DNA from: Albidovulum sp. bin36
Lineage (GTDB): Bacteria; Pseudomonadota; Alphaproteobacteria; Rhodobacterales; Rhodobacteraceae
Direction of reading: 5' to 3'
Assembly (NCBI GenBank): GCA_002238565.1
Contig: MPMP01000011.1
Span: 1-64,000, forward strand
Length of the DNA stretch: 64,000 nt
The position numbers were made by a program, and so were the translations under genes. Positions 36,666 through 45,738 of the stretch are shown piece after piece. Position 1 is the stretch's first letter; each line of letters starts with the position of its first letter. A model generated the notes under the pieces. The model was not told the DNA's origin. It worked only from the letters and a program-made list of their open reading frames with translations, and made no database searches.

Positions 36666-37148
36666 TTACAGGGCGGGCAGATTTCTGAGCCTCGCCTTGA
36701 CCGACGGCGCTTCCTTTTCGGAGGCCAGCTGAATCAGCCGCGATGTTTCCGGCTTGTATTCAGGATAAGCGCAAGCGATGCAGTGCAAGGCGCTGTAGGA
36801 CCATGCCCGGACGAATTTATTCCGATCGCGAGCAAGCTCCAATACATGTTTCCTAACGGGTTCCTTGAATTCAGGCGGCAAGTCCATGTGCTGGAAAATC
36901 TGAAGCAAATGCAGTCTGGCGAGCCAGCCATTCATGCCCAGAAACGCGCGCAGCAAACTCTTTGATACTTCCTTGCCCGGACTGCAGCCGCGTTCGACGT
37001 GGCGCTTTATCAGCCAGCTCGCGGCTGTTTCTGTTTCGGGAACCGAGCAGAGCGCGGCTAGGTCGGTCGCTAGATCCGGACGACCGGCAATCCTGCCGTA
37101 TAAGTCCTTGAGTTCCTTTGCGGAGCTGGAATCGCAGCTTTCGAGCTG
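36666..37148 (-). CDS. HEAT-like helical protein with no clear start codon
   Basis: An open frame of 160 codons ending at 36666. The C-terminal half looks like genuine protein with helix pairs (GWLARLHLLQIFQHM, VRKHVLELARDRNKFVRAWSY, SRLIQLASEKEAPSVKARL), similar to HEAT/DNA-alkylation-type repeats. The conceptual sequence upstream (LKDLYGRIAGRPDLATDLAAL, ETAASWLIKRH) also looks coding, but between the upstream stop at 37149-37151 and the TTG at 36954 there is no ATG, GTG or TTG. It is either truncated or frameshifted at its 5' end, or uses a rare start. It follows the SRPBCC gene by about 10 bp. Function unknown. Confidence 0.55.
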   Translation of the reverse strand, partial: QLESCDSSSAKELKDLYGRIAGRPDLATDLAALCSVPETETAASWLIKRHVERGCSPGKEVSKSLLRAFLGMNGWLARLHLLQIFQHMDLPPEFKEPVRKHVLELARDRNKFVRAWSYSALHCIACAYPEYKPETSRLIQLASEKEAPSVKARLRNLPAL

Positions 37149-37159
37149 TTACCGTAAAT

Positions 37160-37621
37160 TCAAGTTTGAACGATCGCTTCCTTCGCGGCTTCCCTTTCGG
37201 CGAAAGCCTTGAATTCCTGCATATGCCTGCGCGATTCCTTTTTGAATGCGCCAGGCATTAGTAGCGACATTATTCTCATGACGCCCTTGCATTGGAATTC
37301 AGTCTTGAATCGCCAGCGGGTTTCGTCCGGCGAAATTTCTTCGAAGTGGTTGTCGACAGGATTCCAAACGCCCTTGGCTTCGTAAACGTAGCTAATTCTA
37401 GCGGGCAAGTTCGATTCACGCACCGTCTCGGTCATGACAACGGTTCTCTTGCCAATCTTGTGCGTGAGTTCGCATTTTGCTCCGGCTTCGCCGGGGCTTC
37501 CCTGCAGCCAATTCAAGTCGCGAAGCGAGGGCTGCCATTCGGCAAGCCTGCTTTGGTCAATGAACAGTTTTGCCACGGAGGGCCTCGGAGCGGAGATGCA
37601 GATTTCAAGTTCGTACTTCAT
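37160..37621 (-). CDS. SRPBCC (START-like) family protein
   Basis: A 153-aa protein of the polyketide cyclase/SRPBCC ligand-binding fold. It opens with a beta strand (YELEICISAPRPSVAKLF), has the W of AEWQPSL, and ends in a long amphipathic helix (ESRRHMQEFKAFAEREA) typical of the fold. Members bind hydrophobic ligands; nothing here identifies the ligand. It is encoded just upstream of the HEAT-like frame and may be co-transcribed with it. Confidence 0.78.
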   Translation of the reverse strand: MKYELEICISAPRPSVAKLFIDQSRLAEWQPSLRDLNWLQGSPGEAGAKCELTHKIGKRTVVMTETVRESNLPARISYVYEAKGVWNPVDNHFEEISPDETRWRFKTEFQCKGVMRIMSLLMPGAFKKESRRHMQEFKAFAEREAAKEAIVQT

Positions 37622-38221
37622 AGCCAGTACTCGGACGCCATCGGCTTCGCCGAAATGCTGTTCGCCGCGATATTTACACTATTGCCGCCGGAAGGAACAC
37701 CAATATTCGCGAATGAAACACGCTCCGAGTCTCGAAATCTGCGACTCGGAAGCCGGTGGCGTCGAAAATCCGGCGGCTCGGCTAGAACGGGCGCCGCCTG
37801 TTCGCGAACGCGCGGCTGAAAAGCGCTTGCTCGCGGTTATTTTTCGCGCGGCGCGGCATGCCTGATTCTAATTCGCAACGGAATTGGGCGGAAATTTCCA
37901 TGGCGTCGCTAATGCGGCGCGAAAAGCCTGCCGGAAATTAACGGATGGCAAACGCAGCCGCGATTCTTCGAGTCCGAAACAAGATTCTGTCGATTCCCGC
38001 GCTCGGACCCCGTGTGCCGACGAATGAGCGGTAATCCCGTTTCGGAGATTGACCTTTACCCTAGCGCTTGATTCAATTTTTTGGCTGGCAAGCTGCGGAA
38101 TTGCCGGACACCGGCGCGAATCCGACGACCGCATATATTGAAAGCCGCGCGATCTTTACGCGAATCCGCTGTTTTGATTCCTTGCGCGAGGAGGTTTCGG
38201 AATCGTTCATAAGTACCGGTG
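37622..38221. other. Gene-free interval
   Basis: 600 bp between the SRPBCC gene and the MDR dehydrogenase with no supported gene. Frames are short and shadow-like. No repeat, RNA or terminator was recognised. Confidence 0.45.
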
Positions 38222-39307
38222 TCAAGTAGTTACAACAATGTTGCCTGCTCGAGACTTTTCTAGAAATGCCAATTGCGCCGCGGGCAATTCGGAAAGCGGG
38301 TAGGTTGCGCCGATTAGAGGACGTATCTCGTTCCGCTCTATATATCGAACCACATTCGGAAATACTTCCGGCGATATTACGGTCGAGCCGCAGAAGGTCA
38401 GGTCTCGCAAGTATAATGAACGCAGGTCGAATGAAACTATCGGCCCTGCGATTGCGCCCGAACATGCGTAGCGTCCGCCCCGCTCCAATGCGTCGATGAT
38501 CTGGTGCCACATCGGACCGCCCACTACGTCCGCCGCCACAGTGACTTTTTCGGAACCTAGCGCCTCGCGCAGATTCCCGGGGCTGCGAGGCAGAATCAGG
38601 TCGGGTTCCAGTTCGGCTACGTCGGCGTGCTTGGACTCGGACGCCAGCGCGATGACTCTGGCGCCGCGTCGTTTTGACAGCTGGATCAGCGCGCCGCCGA
38701 CTCCTCCGGACGCTCCGGGAACAAGCACGGTGTCGTCGGAGGTTACATTGGCCCGCGCAAGCATGCCTTCGGCTGTCGAATAGCTGCAGGAAAACGTAGC
38801 GAGTTCGGCATCGCTTAGTTCGCATTCCACGGCGACGGCGTTGCGCCAGTGGACCTTGGCGTACTCGGCAAAGCCTCCGTCGGCTTCCGATCCGAAATAT
38901 CCTGCGCGGTCCCTGTTCTCCGGATCGTCCCAGTCGCGCAGCCAGGCATCGACCATGACGCGCTTGCGCAGAAGGTCCGGGTCGGCGCCGGCGCCGACGG
39001 AGACGACGACGCCGACTGCGTCCGCGCCCTGAATTCGCGGAAATTCGACCGCCTTCCCTCCCCAGCTCGGGTCGTCGGCTCCCGCCGCGCATTCCGACGC
39101 CTCGTCGGTTCCGCCTGCAACGGCCTTGGAATACCAACCCGTACGAGTGTTTACATCGGTGTTGTTAAGTCCGCATGCGCCGACCTTGATCAGAATCTCC
39201 GACGGCCCGGGCTCCGGAACCGGCCAGTCGTCGCGCCATTCGTACTGGTCTAGGCCGCCGTGCCCCTTGAGCAACATAGCCTTCATTGTCGTCGGGATTT
39301 CGTTCAT
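38222..39307 (-). CDS. MDR-superfamily alcohol dehydrogenase / quinone oxidoreductase-like
   Basis: A 361-aa medium-chain dehydrogenase. The N-terminal catalytic domain includes GACGLNNTDVNTRTGWYS, and the Rossmann domain has VLVPGASGGVGGALIQL. The GHE zinc signature of classical alcohol dehydrogenases is not seen, so it may be zinc-independent like quinone oxidoreductases. It has an insertion rich in Gly/Ala/Asp after residue 60. An AGGA motif lies 7 nt before the ATG. Substrate unknown. Confidence 0.87.
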   Translation of the reverse strand: MNEIPTTMKAMLLKGHGGLDQYEWRDDWPVPEPGPSEILIKVGACGLNNTDVNTRTGWYSKAVAGGTDEASECAAGADDPSWGGKAVEFPRIQGADAVGVVVSVGAGADPDLLRKRVMVDAWLRDWDDPENRDRAGYFGSEADGGFAEYAKVHWRNAVAVECELSDAELATFSCSYSTAEGMLARANVTSDDTVLVPGASGGVGGALIQLSKRRGARVIALASESKHADVAELEPDLILPRSPGNLREALGSEKVTVAADVVGGPMWHQIIDALERGGRYACSGAIAGPIVSFDLRSLYLRDLTFCGSTVISPEVFPNVVRYIERNEIRPLIGATYPLSELPAAQLAFLEKSRAGNIVVTT

Positions 39308-39399
39308 CTGCCAGTCCTTGGATTTGTTATATGCTTATATGCGAGGTCGGCCCGCCCGCCCGCGCCAGGCGAAATCCTTCTGGCGGAATTCGAACCGAA

Positions 39400-39870
39400 T
39401 TAGGAAACTCGCCTTGCCGCGGCGTCCCCGCGGATCAATTCGTCGTAGAGCTTTCCGATACGAACCAAAATCGGAGCGGGACATTCTTTGCCGATTCGCC
39501 TGCCGTCGATTTCGGAATCGGGGGGGGCGGTCCTCCGAGCGTTCCCGTAAGGACAGCCTCCTGCGCGCCGCATGTTTCGATCAAAGTAAAGTTCCTTTGG
39601 AACGCGGGAATCGAGTTGGCGCGGCACAGTTCCATGACCTTTCCTCTCGTAATTCCGTTCATGCGGCAATCGCCCGTCGAAGTCCAGATTTCGCCGTTCC
39701 GGGCGATGAAAAAATTGCAGGCATTCGCCGTGCCCGCGAAGCCATGCGGGTCAAGCATATGCGCTTTGTCGGCTCTTGCGCAATGAGCGTGATTCAAAGC
39801 GGCAATGAAATTGAGCTTGGAATGGCGGCGTGCCGGATCTGCGGCCTTTCGCCTAAATCGTCCGCAAGGA
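39400..39870 (-). pseudogene. Decayed class-IV (branched-chain/D-amino-acid type) aminotransferase
   Basis: The minus strand holds the C-terminal half of a PLP fold-type IV aminotransferase. HSKLNFIAALNHA carries the lysine, followed by ADKAHMLDPHGFA, FFIARNGEIWTSTGD, NGITRGKVMELCRANSIP and TGTLGG. Directly after TGTLGG the frame breaks at a run of eight G (39520-39527); the sequence continues in another frame as DSEIDGRRIG and GKLYDELIRGDAAARR, the normal C-terminus. The N-terminal half upstream of about 39870 is not recognisable in any frame. The gene is therefore dead, apart from any sequencing error at the G run. Confidence 0.75.
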
Positions 39871-40378
39871 CGCATGGCGCGGACGGACGGAGAGTTCGAT
39901 CTTTTCGGAATCGGCGATGCGGTATCGTCGCGCAATATCCACGCCGCGATATGCGACGCCGCGAGAGATTGCATCGGAATGTGAACTCGATCGACAAATT
40001 CGAGCCTCGCTCCGGCTTGTCGGGAAGCGAGCGAAGGCTTCCCGGCGCCTAGGAGCGCGGGCTGTTTCCATAGTTCGGTTGATGCCCGCATCCTGCCGCC
40101 GAGGGCGCGGCATCTATAATCGATGCTCCCACTCCGCGTGATCCCAAGGTATCGGCCGCGCTTGCGACATTGCTGCTTGCTCTCGGTGGATTCGCAACTA
40201 GAATGGCATGAATGTTCGCTTGAACAAGCGATTTTCTGCGAGTACTGCGGCGGCATCTCGACACGCGCGCTGACGCGCCAGGGCGGCGATCACGCGCGCA
40301 TATAGCCGTGCGCGGGTTCGCGGCGCGGCTTGCCCGTCCGGGACTCGGACTAAGTGAAAGGCAATTAAATTGGCACCG
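39871..40378. other. Intergenic/decayed region before the SDR gene
   Basis: About 500 bp that would have held the N-terminal half of the aminotransferase pseudogene. No intact frame or recognisable motif remains, and the promoter of the downstream SDR should lie near its right end. Confidence 0.4.
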
Positions 40379-41140
40379 ATGGCGAAATATCCGGAGCTTG
40401 AAGGAAAATCCGTGTTTATTACCGGAGGGGGTTCGGGGATAGGAGCGGCTCTAACGGAGGCATTCCTGGAGCAGGGTTCCAAGGTCGCGTTCGTCCAGCG
40501 ATCGGATGCTACGTCGTTTTGCGACGAATTGGAGTCCCGTCTGGGTTCTCGGCCGCTTTATATTCCGTGCGACATTACCGATGTCGAGGCTCTGCGAGGC
40601 TCCGTGCAGGCGGCAGCTTCGGAAAACGGACCGATTACGGTGCTTGTTAGCAATGCCGCGAATGACGTCAGGCACCGAACGGAAGACCTTTCGCCGGATG
40701 ACTGGGACGGCAACCAGGCAATCAATCTCCGGTCCTATTTTTTCGCTGCGCAAGCGGTTGTCGCCGGCATGAAGGAACTCGGCGGCGGGTCGATAATTAA
40801 TTTTTCTTCGATCAGCTATATGATGGGGCTCGGCGAATACCCGTCCTACGTTGCCGCGAATGCCGGAATAAACGGGTTGACGCGCGGTTTGGCGCGCGAA
40901 TTCGGCGGCTTCGGCATACGCGTTAATTCCGTCATGCCGGGCTGGGTGCTTACGGAACGGCAGCTTAGGCTTTGGGCAACGCCGGAGGCGCTCGAAGCCC
41001 ACCTTGCGCGGCAGTGCCTGCCCGAGCATCTCGAGCCGAAGGATATCGCCGGAGGAGTTTTGTTTCTTGCTTCGGATTCAAGCAGGATGATGACCGGCCA
41101 GGCGCTTGTAATCGACGGCGGCGTTGTCGTTTCAGGTTGA
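40379..41140 (+). CDS. Short-chain dehydrogenase/reductase with atypical catalytic Lys position
   Basis: A 253-aa Rossmann-fold SDR. The cofactor motif is FITGGGSGIGAALTEAF, the structural Asn is in VSNAAND, the Ser is in NFSSIS and the Tyr is in PSYVAANAG. The position four residues after that Tyr is Asn where classical SDRs have Lys, so catalysis must differ or the enzyme may be weak. C-terminal features (MPGWVLTERQLRLW, GQALVIDGGVVV) are those of sugar/polyol-type SDRs. The ATG at 40379 is preferred over a TTG 9 nt earlier. It lies next to the carbohydrate ABC cluster and may oxidise the imported sugar. Confidence 0.88.
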   Translation: MAKYPELEGKSVFITGGGSGIGAALTEAFLEQGSKVAFVQRSDATSFCDELESRLGSRPLYIPCDITDVEALRGSVQAAASENGPITVLVSNAANDVRHRTEDLSPDDWDGNQAINLRSYFFAAQAVVAGMKELGGGSIINFSSISYMMGLGEYPSYVAANAGINGLTRGLAREFGGFGIRVNSVMPGWVLTERQLRLWATPEALEAHLARQCLPEHLEPKDIAGGVLFLASDSSRMMTGQALVIDGGVVVSG

Positions 41141-41367
41141 TGCGCAAGCGGCCAATCGTTCCATCGTCGGTCAGCTGGCGTTGATCGCCTGCAATTCTAT
41201 GCGAATTGCGCCCGCCGATGAATTCCGGTCCTGGCAAAAGGGATTGGATAACCGGAGTTGATTCGAGCGGGTGCCGGAATCCGCCCGGTTGCCGGGTTTC
41301 GGGCGGCTAGGGGAGCCATTGCGTCGAGACCGCTGAACGGTATCCGGAAATTGGGTTTGCGGTTCAG

Positions 41368-42438
41368 CTATTCGTCATTCAGTCGATCGCCCGACTCCTT
41401 GTCGAACAGATGCACCTGCCTGAGTTCGACAGCGAGATTTGTCGATTGCCCCGAGGCAAAATTATACCGTTCCCGAGTCTGCGAAACCACTTTGCGTCCC
41501 TGGACCTGGCAATAGATCAAAGTTTCCGATCCGGTTGGCTCCACGTGTGTTACCTTGGCGGCGACGCCGCTGCCGGACGGAACAATGTGCTCCGGACGGA
41601 TGCCGTAGACGAGGCGGCGGCCCGGGGCCGCGCTTGGGCAATCTGGGATGGGAAGCGCAATTTCGCCGGAACGAAAGACCAATTCATCATTTTGCCGCGC
41701 TACCTCGCCTTCGAACAAATTCATCGCCGGCGATCCGATAAATGTCGCGACGAATAGGCTGCTCGGCCTGTCGTAAAGCTCCAGCGGCTGTCCGATCTGC
41801 TGGATTGATCCCTCGTCCATAATCACGATCTTGTCAGCCATGGTCATGGCTTCAATTTGGTCGTGCGTTACGTAAACCGTCGTAGTTTTCAATCGATTGT
41901 GCAATTCGCGGATTTCCGCTCGCATCTGTACTCGCAGCTTGGCATCCAGGTTGGAGAGAGGTTCATCGAATAGGAACACGGTTGGATTTCTAACGATCGC
42001 GCGACCCATCGCGACCCGCTGCCTTTGGCCGCCGGACAATTGCCTGGGACGGCGACCGAGGTATTCCGACAGCCCGAGTATCTCTGCCGCGGCTTTAACG
42101 CGTCTTTTAATTTCGTCTTTCGGCGTGCCTCGAATCTTGAGAGCAAACGACATGTTGGCTTCGACCGTCTTGTGCGGATACAGCGCATAGGACTGGAAAA
42201 CCATGGCGATATCTCTTTGGGAAGGCGGAAGATCATTAACGAACAATCCTCCGATCATGATCTCGCCCTCGGTTACTCTTTCCAGTCCGGCAATCATTCG
42301 CAACAGCGTTGACTTCCCGCACCCGGAAGGTCCGACAAGAACGGCGAACTCGCCGTCGTCCACCTTCAGGTCTACGCCATGAATGACTTCCATTGAACCG
42401 AAGGATTTCTTGATGCCGCTTAAGACTACTTCCGCCAT
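41368..42438 (-). CDS. Carbohydrate ABC transporter ATP-binding protein (MalK/UgpC type)
   Basis: A 356-aa ATPase subunit. It has Walker [17 protein letters not shown], the Q-loop in [13 protein letters not shown], the signature [14 protein letters not shown], Walker [17 protein letters not shown] and the switch His in [17 protein letters not shown]-terminal TOBE-type regulatory domain follows (GIRPEHI). A GGAGC motif precedes this ATG; a longer frame adds 59 residues without similarity. It is divergent from the binding protein and permeases of the same transporter and would energise them. Confidence 0.94.
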   Translation of the reverse strand: MAEVVLSGIKKSFGSMEVIHGVDLKVDDGEFAVLVGPSGCGKSTLLRMIAGLERVTEGEIMIGGLFVNDLPPSQRDIAMVFQSYALYPHKTVEANMSFALKIRGTPKDEIKRRVKAAAEILGLSEYLGRRPRQLSGGQRQRVAMGRAIVRNPTVFLFDEPLSNLDAKLRVQMRAEIRELHNRLKTTTVYVTHDQIEAMTMADKIVIMDEGSIQQIGQPLELYDRPSSLFVATFIGSPAMNLFEGEVARQNDELVFRSGEIALPIPDCPSAAPGRRLVYGIRPEHIVPSGSGVAAKVTHVEPTGSETLIYCQVQGRKVVSQTRERYNFASGQSTNLAVELRQVHLFDKESGDRLNDE

Positions 42439-42848
42439 GCACTTGCTCCGAAAAATTTCCGGCGTGATAGCAGTTTCGCGCGCGAAGCGCGAATCCTGCC
42501 CGCCTCTATTCAGCCGAAAATGCAGCGGGAGCAATTCGCTATTCTTCAGCGGAAGTGCCTCGGAAAAGGAATTTCGGGAATTCGTCGAATCGCAAGTCAA
42601 TTTCCCGCAAGCCATTGCGAATCCGGCAAGCCGGCTTGTCCGTGCGGATGGAGGCTAGCGCAACTCCGAATTCGCCGCCGCTTCGGTTTTCGCTTGTGGC
42701 AACTTCTAGTTTTGAATAGAGTCCCTGATTGTCTTTCGGCATTTCTTTCGGGCATATTCGCTTATGCCGAAGATGGATTGCGGAAAAATCGTCGCTTCGG
42801 ACGCGGGCTTTTCCGGCTGACGGGCAAACTGAAAATTAGGAGAAGAGA
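42439..42848. other. Divergent promoter region of the carbohydrate ABC transporter
   Basis: About 410 bp between the divergent ATPase and binding-protein genes. It should contain the promoters of both arms. No regulator gene is present in the cluster and no clear operator palindrome was found. Confidence 0.4.
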
Positions 42849-44522
42849 ATGAAAACTTCATTGTATCAGTACGCGTTGAACGCAGGAATGATTAATCGCC
42901 GCTCAATGCTGCAGGGCGCCGCCGGCCTCGGCGTTCTAGGAGCGGCTTCCGGCGCAGGACTGAGTTCCCTCGCATCGGGCGCAATGGCTGGTTCGCATGG
43001 AGTCCGCGAAGAAATCCTGAAAATTCCGGGCGTGGGCGTAGGCTCTCCCGGAGATGCGGAATGGCAAAAAGTCGGTGCGTTGTGCCTTGGCCCCACGAAG
43101 GATCGAGTTCAGCCGGGAGAATTCGAAGGCGTTGAGCTGTCTTTTATGGGAATTACGAACCTCAATCTCCACAATTTCCTGTTTCGTGGATTCCTCAAGC
43201 CGTGGGAAGAGTACACGGGAGCCAAAATCAATTGGATCGACCTCGCGCAGGCCGATTACAATGCGAGGCTTCAGCAGTCGATCGCGACCGGCACGGTAGA
43301 TTTCGACATTGTCGAAATGGGCGCTCCGCTTGAAGGAGACGTGCTCGGAAAGGGTCTCGCTTCGGAAATGCCGGATTGGGTTGCCGAACAGATCGAAATG
43401 GACGACTACGTCGGCTATCTGCAAGCTCCGGTAGGCACGTGGGGCGGCAAGACATATCGGATTTCGATTGACGGCGATTGCCATAATTTTAACTACAGAA
43501 CGGACTATTTCAGCGATGAAGGCCTGGCGGAAGCTTGGAAGGCCGAGGGCAACGAAGGCGAATGGGGCGTCCCGACGACCTGGCAGCAAGTTCAGGCGTA
43601 TACCAAGTTTCTAAAAGGGAAGAAATTCCAGGGCTTCGACGCCTACGGCTATCTTGATCCGCTCAAGAGCTGGGGCGGCTTCGCTTTCTACTTCCTTGGA
43701 AGCCGCGCGACGGCGTATGCGAAGCACCCCGACGATCCGGCGTGGCTGTTCAACCCCGAAGACATGACGCCTCGGATCAACAATCCCGCGTGGGTCCGCG
43801 CTATTCAAGACGTTCTGGATGTCATGGACGCTCAGCCGCCCGATCAGCTGAACGCGGATCCGAATACGACCGGCTTCGTTCAGTTCCTCGGGGGCACGGG
43901 CTCCATGGTCTCCTGGTGGGGCGATGTCGGCTCGAATGCCCGTACTTCCGATACTTCGGTAGTTGGAGACGTTGTCGGCTTCTCCATCCTGCCGGGGTCG
44001 GACGACGTATATAACAGCAAAACCGGGCAATGGGAGATGCTGGCGAGCGGACCGAACTTCGCTCCGAACATGGCGTATATCGGCTGGGGCATTTACGTCA
44101 TGGCAAGCGTCGATGCGGATTCAATGAAACGGCGCGCCGCGTGGTCGGCTGCCGCCCATATCGGAGGCAAGGATCTATCGCTGTGGTGCGCGGCTTATCC
44201 TTCCGGCTTCCAGCCGTACCGCAACAGCCATTTCAACATTCCCGAATGGGTCGGCGCGGGCTACGATCAGGCCTTCATCGCGGATTACCTCGGCTCGGAA
44301 GCGGATTCCTACAATCATCCGAACGCCGCGATCGAACCTCGCATTCCGGGCATCTTCCAGTACTACAGCGTTGCGGAAGACGAACTCGCCAAAATCTTCA
44401 GCGGCCAGTACGACGCTCAAACCGGAGCGGACAACATCGCGGCGGCCTGGGAGAAGATCACGGACCAGATCGGCCGTGAAAGTCAGGTCGAGCTGTACAA
44501 GTCGTCTCTCGGCCTGTCATAG
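42849..44522 (+). CDS. Carbohydrate ABC transporter substrate-binding protein, Tat-exported
   Basis: A 557-aa extracellular solute-binding protein (family 1 type), unusually long for the class. The N-terminus has a twin-arginine signal with NRRSMLQGAAG (Arg 17-18) and a hydrophobic Ala/Gly stretch. The mature part has the family lobe hallmarks FLKPWEEYTGAKINW and ATGTVDFDIVEMG, and is rich in Trp and Tyr as expected for sugar binding. An AGGAGA Shine-Dalgarno precedes the ATG. It is the first gene before the two permeases, separated from them by a strong hairpin. The sugar is not identified. Confidence 0.92.
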   Translation: MKTSLYQYALNAGMINRRSMLQGAAGLGVLGAASGAGLSSLASGAMAGSHGVREEILKIPGVGVGSPGDAEWQKVGALCLGPTKDRVQPGEFEGVELSFMGITNLNLHNFLFRGFLKPWEEYTGAKINWIDLAQADYNARLQQSIATGTVDFDIVEMGAPLEGDVLGKGLASEMPDWVAEQIEMDDYVGYLQAPVGTWGGKTYRISIDGDCHNFNYRTDYFSDEGLAEAWKAEGNEGEWGVPTTWQQVQAYTKFLKGKKFQGFDAYGYLDPLKSWGGFAFYFLGSRATAYAKHPDDPAWLFNPEDMTPRINNPAWVRAIQDVLDVMDAQPPDQLNADPNTTGFVQFLGGTGSMVSWWGDVGSNARTSDTSVVGDVVGFSILPGSDDVYNSKTGQWEMLASGPNFAPNMAYIGWGIYVMASVDADSMKRRAAWSAAAHIGGKDLSLWCAAYPSGFQPYRNSHFNIPEWVGAGYDQAFIADYLGSEADSYNHPNAAIEPRIPGIFQYYSVAEDELAKIFSGQYDAQTGADNIAAAWEKITDQIGRESQVELYKSSLGLS

Positions 44523-44542
44523 CGGCGCAATGCGAAAATTCG

Positions 44543-44565
44543 CCGCGGCGGCAAGTCCGCCGCGG
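44543..44565 (+). promoter_or_regulatory. Intercistronic hairpin between binding protein and permease genes
   Basis: A perfect 9-bp inverted repeat (44543-44551 with 44557-44565) with a 5-nt loop, 20 bp after the stop of the binding-protein gene and 40 bp before the permease start. No T-run follows, so it is more likely a message-stabilising or partial attenuation structure than a full terminator. Confidence 0.6.
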
Positions 44566-44606
44566 TCGAGCGCAGGTTCAATTAACGCTTGATTGGCGTT
44601 TGATTT

Positions 44607-45725
44607 ATGGCAAGCAATGCATCTGCAGACGACAATACGCTGTTTGTCGTCCAGCCGGAAAAAATCACGCCGGGCCGCCGCCGTATGGGACGGGCCCTTG
44701 TCTGGTCGACATTTCTCCTAATGCTGGCCGCGGCGCTCGTTCAGGCGCTGCATGTGGAAGGCGTGATCGGGTACGGCTTCGACAACTGGCGGCCCTTGCT
44801 GTACGCCTATTGCCTCTGGGCCTGCGCCATCGCTTTTTCCAGGGTCCTGATCTTCGGCGAGTCGGGCAAGCGGTCGCTATTCGTGCTTCCCGCCGTCATG
44901 TTCATCGTGGCGATCGTATTTTTTCCGCTGCTGTTCGGGCTGTACGTTTCATTCACCGACTGGAATCTAAGTTCGCTGGAAGGTCGTAAATTCAACGGCC
45001 TCGACAATCTGCGGCAAATGGCCGGCGACCCCTATTACTGGAACGCGTTGACAAACATGGTCTACTACGTTCTGGCGATCATTGTGGAATACTCGATCGC
45101 ATTCGGGCTTGCGCTGCTCCTCAATTCCGAAATTAGAGCTCGAAAATTCTTCCGGGTCGCGTTCCTGCTTCCGCTTATGATGAGTCCGATCGCGGTTAGC
45201 TGGATGATCGGCAAGTCCATGCTTGAAATCCGCTTCGGCCCCATTGCCCGCTTCGCCCGCTGGCTGGGATGGGAATCGCCCACGTTTTTTTCCTCCCCGG
45301 AAATCGCGAAATTCACCATAATGGTCCTTGATGCCTGGACCTACATTCCGCTCATGATGCTAATGCTGCTCGCCGGCTTGCAGGCAATGCCCAAGGAGGT
45401 TTTGGAAGCCGCGAAGGTGGACGGCGCCGGCCCTTGGAAATCCTTCTGGGAAATAGTCTTTCCGATCATGCTTCCCGTGTCCGTTACGGCGGTTCTCATT
45501 CGCATAATTTTCAAGCTGAAGCTTGCGGATATTATCATTGCGGTGACGGCCGGGGGTCCGGGAGGCGCGACCGATTCCATAACCAGTTTCATTTTCAGGG
45601 AGTATCGCGATCGCTCGAATGTCGGATACGGAACGCTGCTGGCCTTCGTTTATCTTATAATAATAATCCTGTTCATGACCGCGCTGATCAGATTCGTTAG
45701 CCGCTGGCTCGACCGGCCCGCTTAA
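44607..45725 (+). CDS. Carbohydrate ABC transporter permease (MalF/UgpA type)
   Basis: A 372-aa integral membrane protein with about eight hydrophobic helices. Two appear before the usual six-helix core. The conserved cytoplasmic EAA loop is LEAAKVDGAGPWKSFWEIVFP near residue 270, where the ATPase docks. Other family features are LYVSFTDWNLSS and the late GGPGGATDSITSF. No clear Shine-Dalgarno lies before the ATG. It forms the channel together with the next gene. Confidence 0.93.
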   Translation: MASNASADDNTLFVVQPEKITPGRRRMGRALVWSTFLLMLAAALVQALHVEGVIGYGFDNWRPLLYAYCLWACAIAFSRVLIFGESGKRSLFVLPAVMFIVAIVFFPLLFGLYVSFTDWNLSSLEGRKFNGLDNLRQMAGDPYYWNALTNMVYYVLAIIVEYSIAFGLALLLNSEIRARKFFRVAFLLPLMMSPIAVSWMIGKSMLEIRFGPIARFARWLGWESPTFFSSPEIAKFTIMVLDAWTYIPLMMLMLLAGLQAMPKEVLEAAKVDGAGPWKSFWEIVFPIMLPVSVTAVLIRIIFKLKLADIIIAVTAGGPGGATDSITSFIFREYRDRSNVGYGTLLAFVYLIIIILFMTALIRFVSRWLDRPA

Positions 45726-45738
45726 TATAATCCATTCG

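Noticed and set aside
38073-39137. Arginine-rich frame of about 354 codons on the minus strand
   Set aside because: It is an alternative frame of the MDR dehydrogenase gene; its composition is typical of a shadow.
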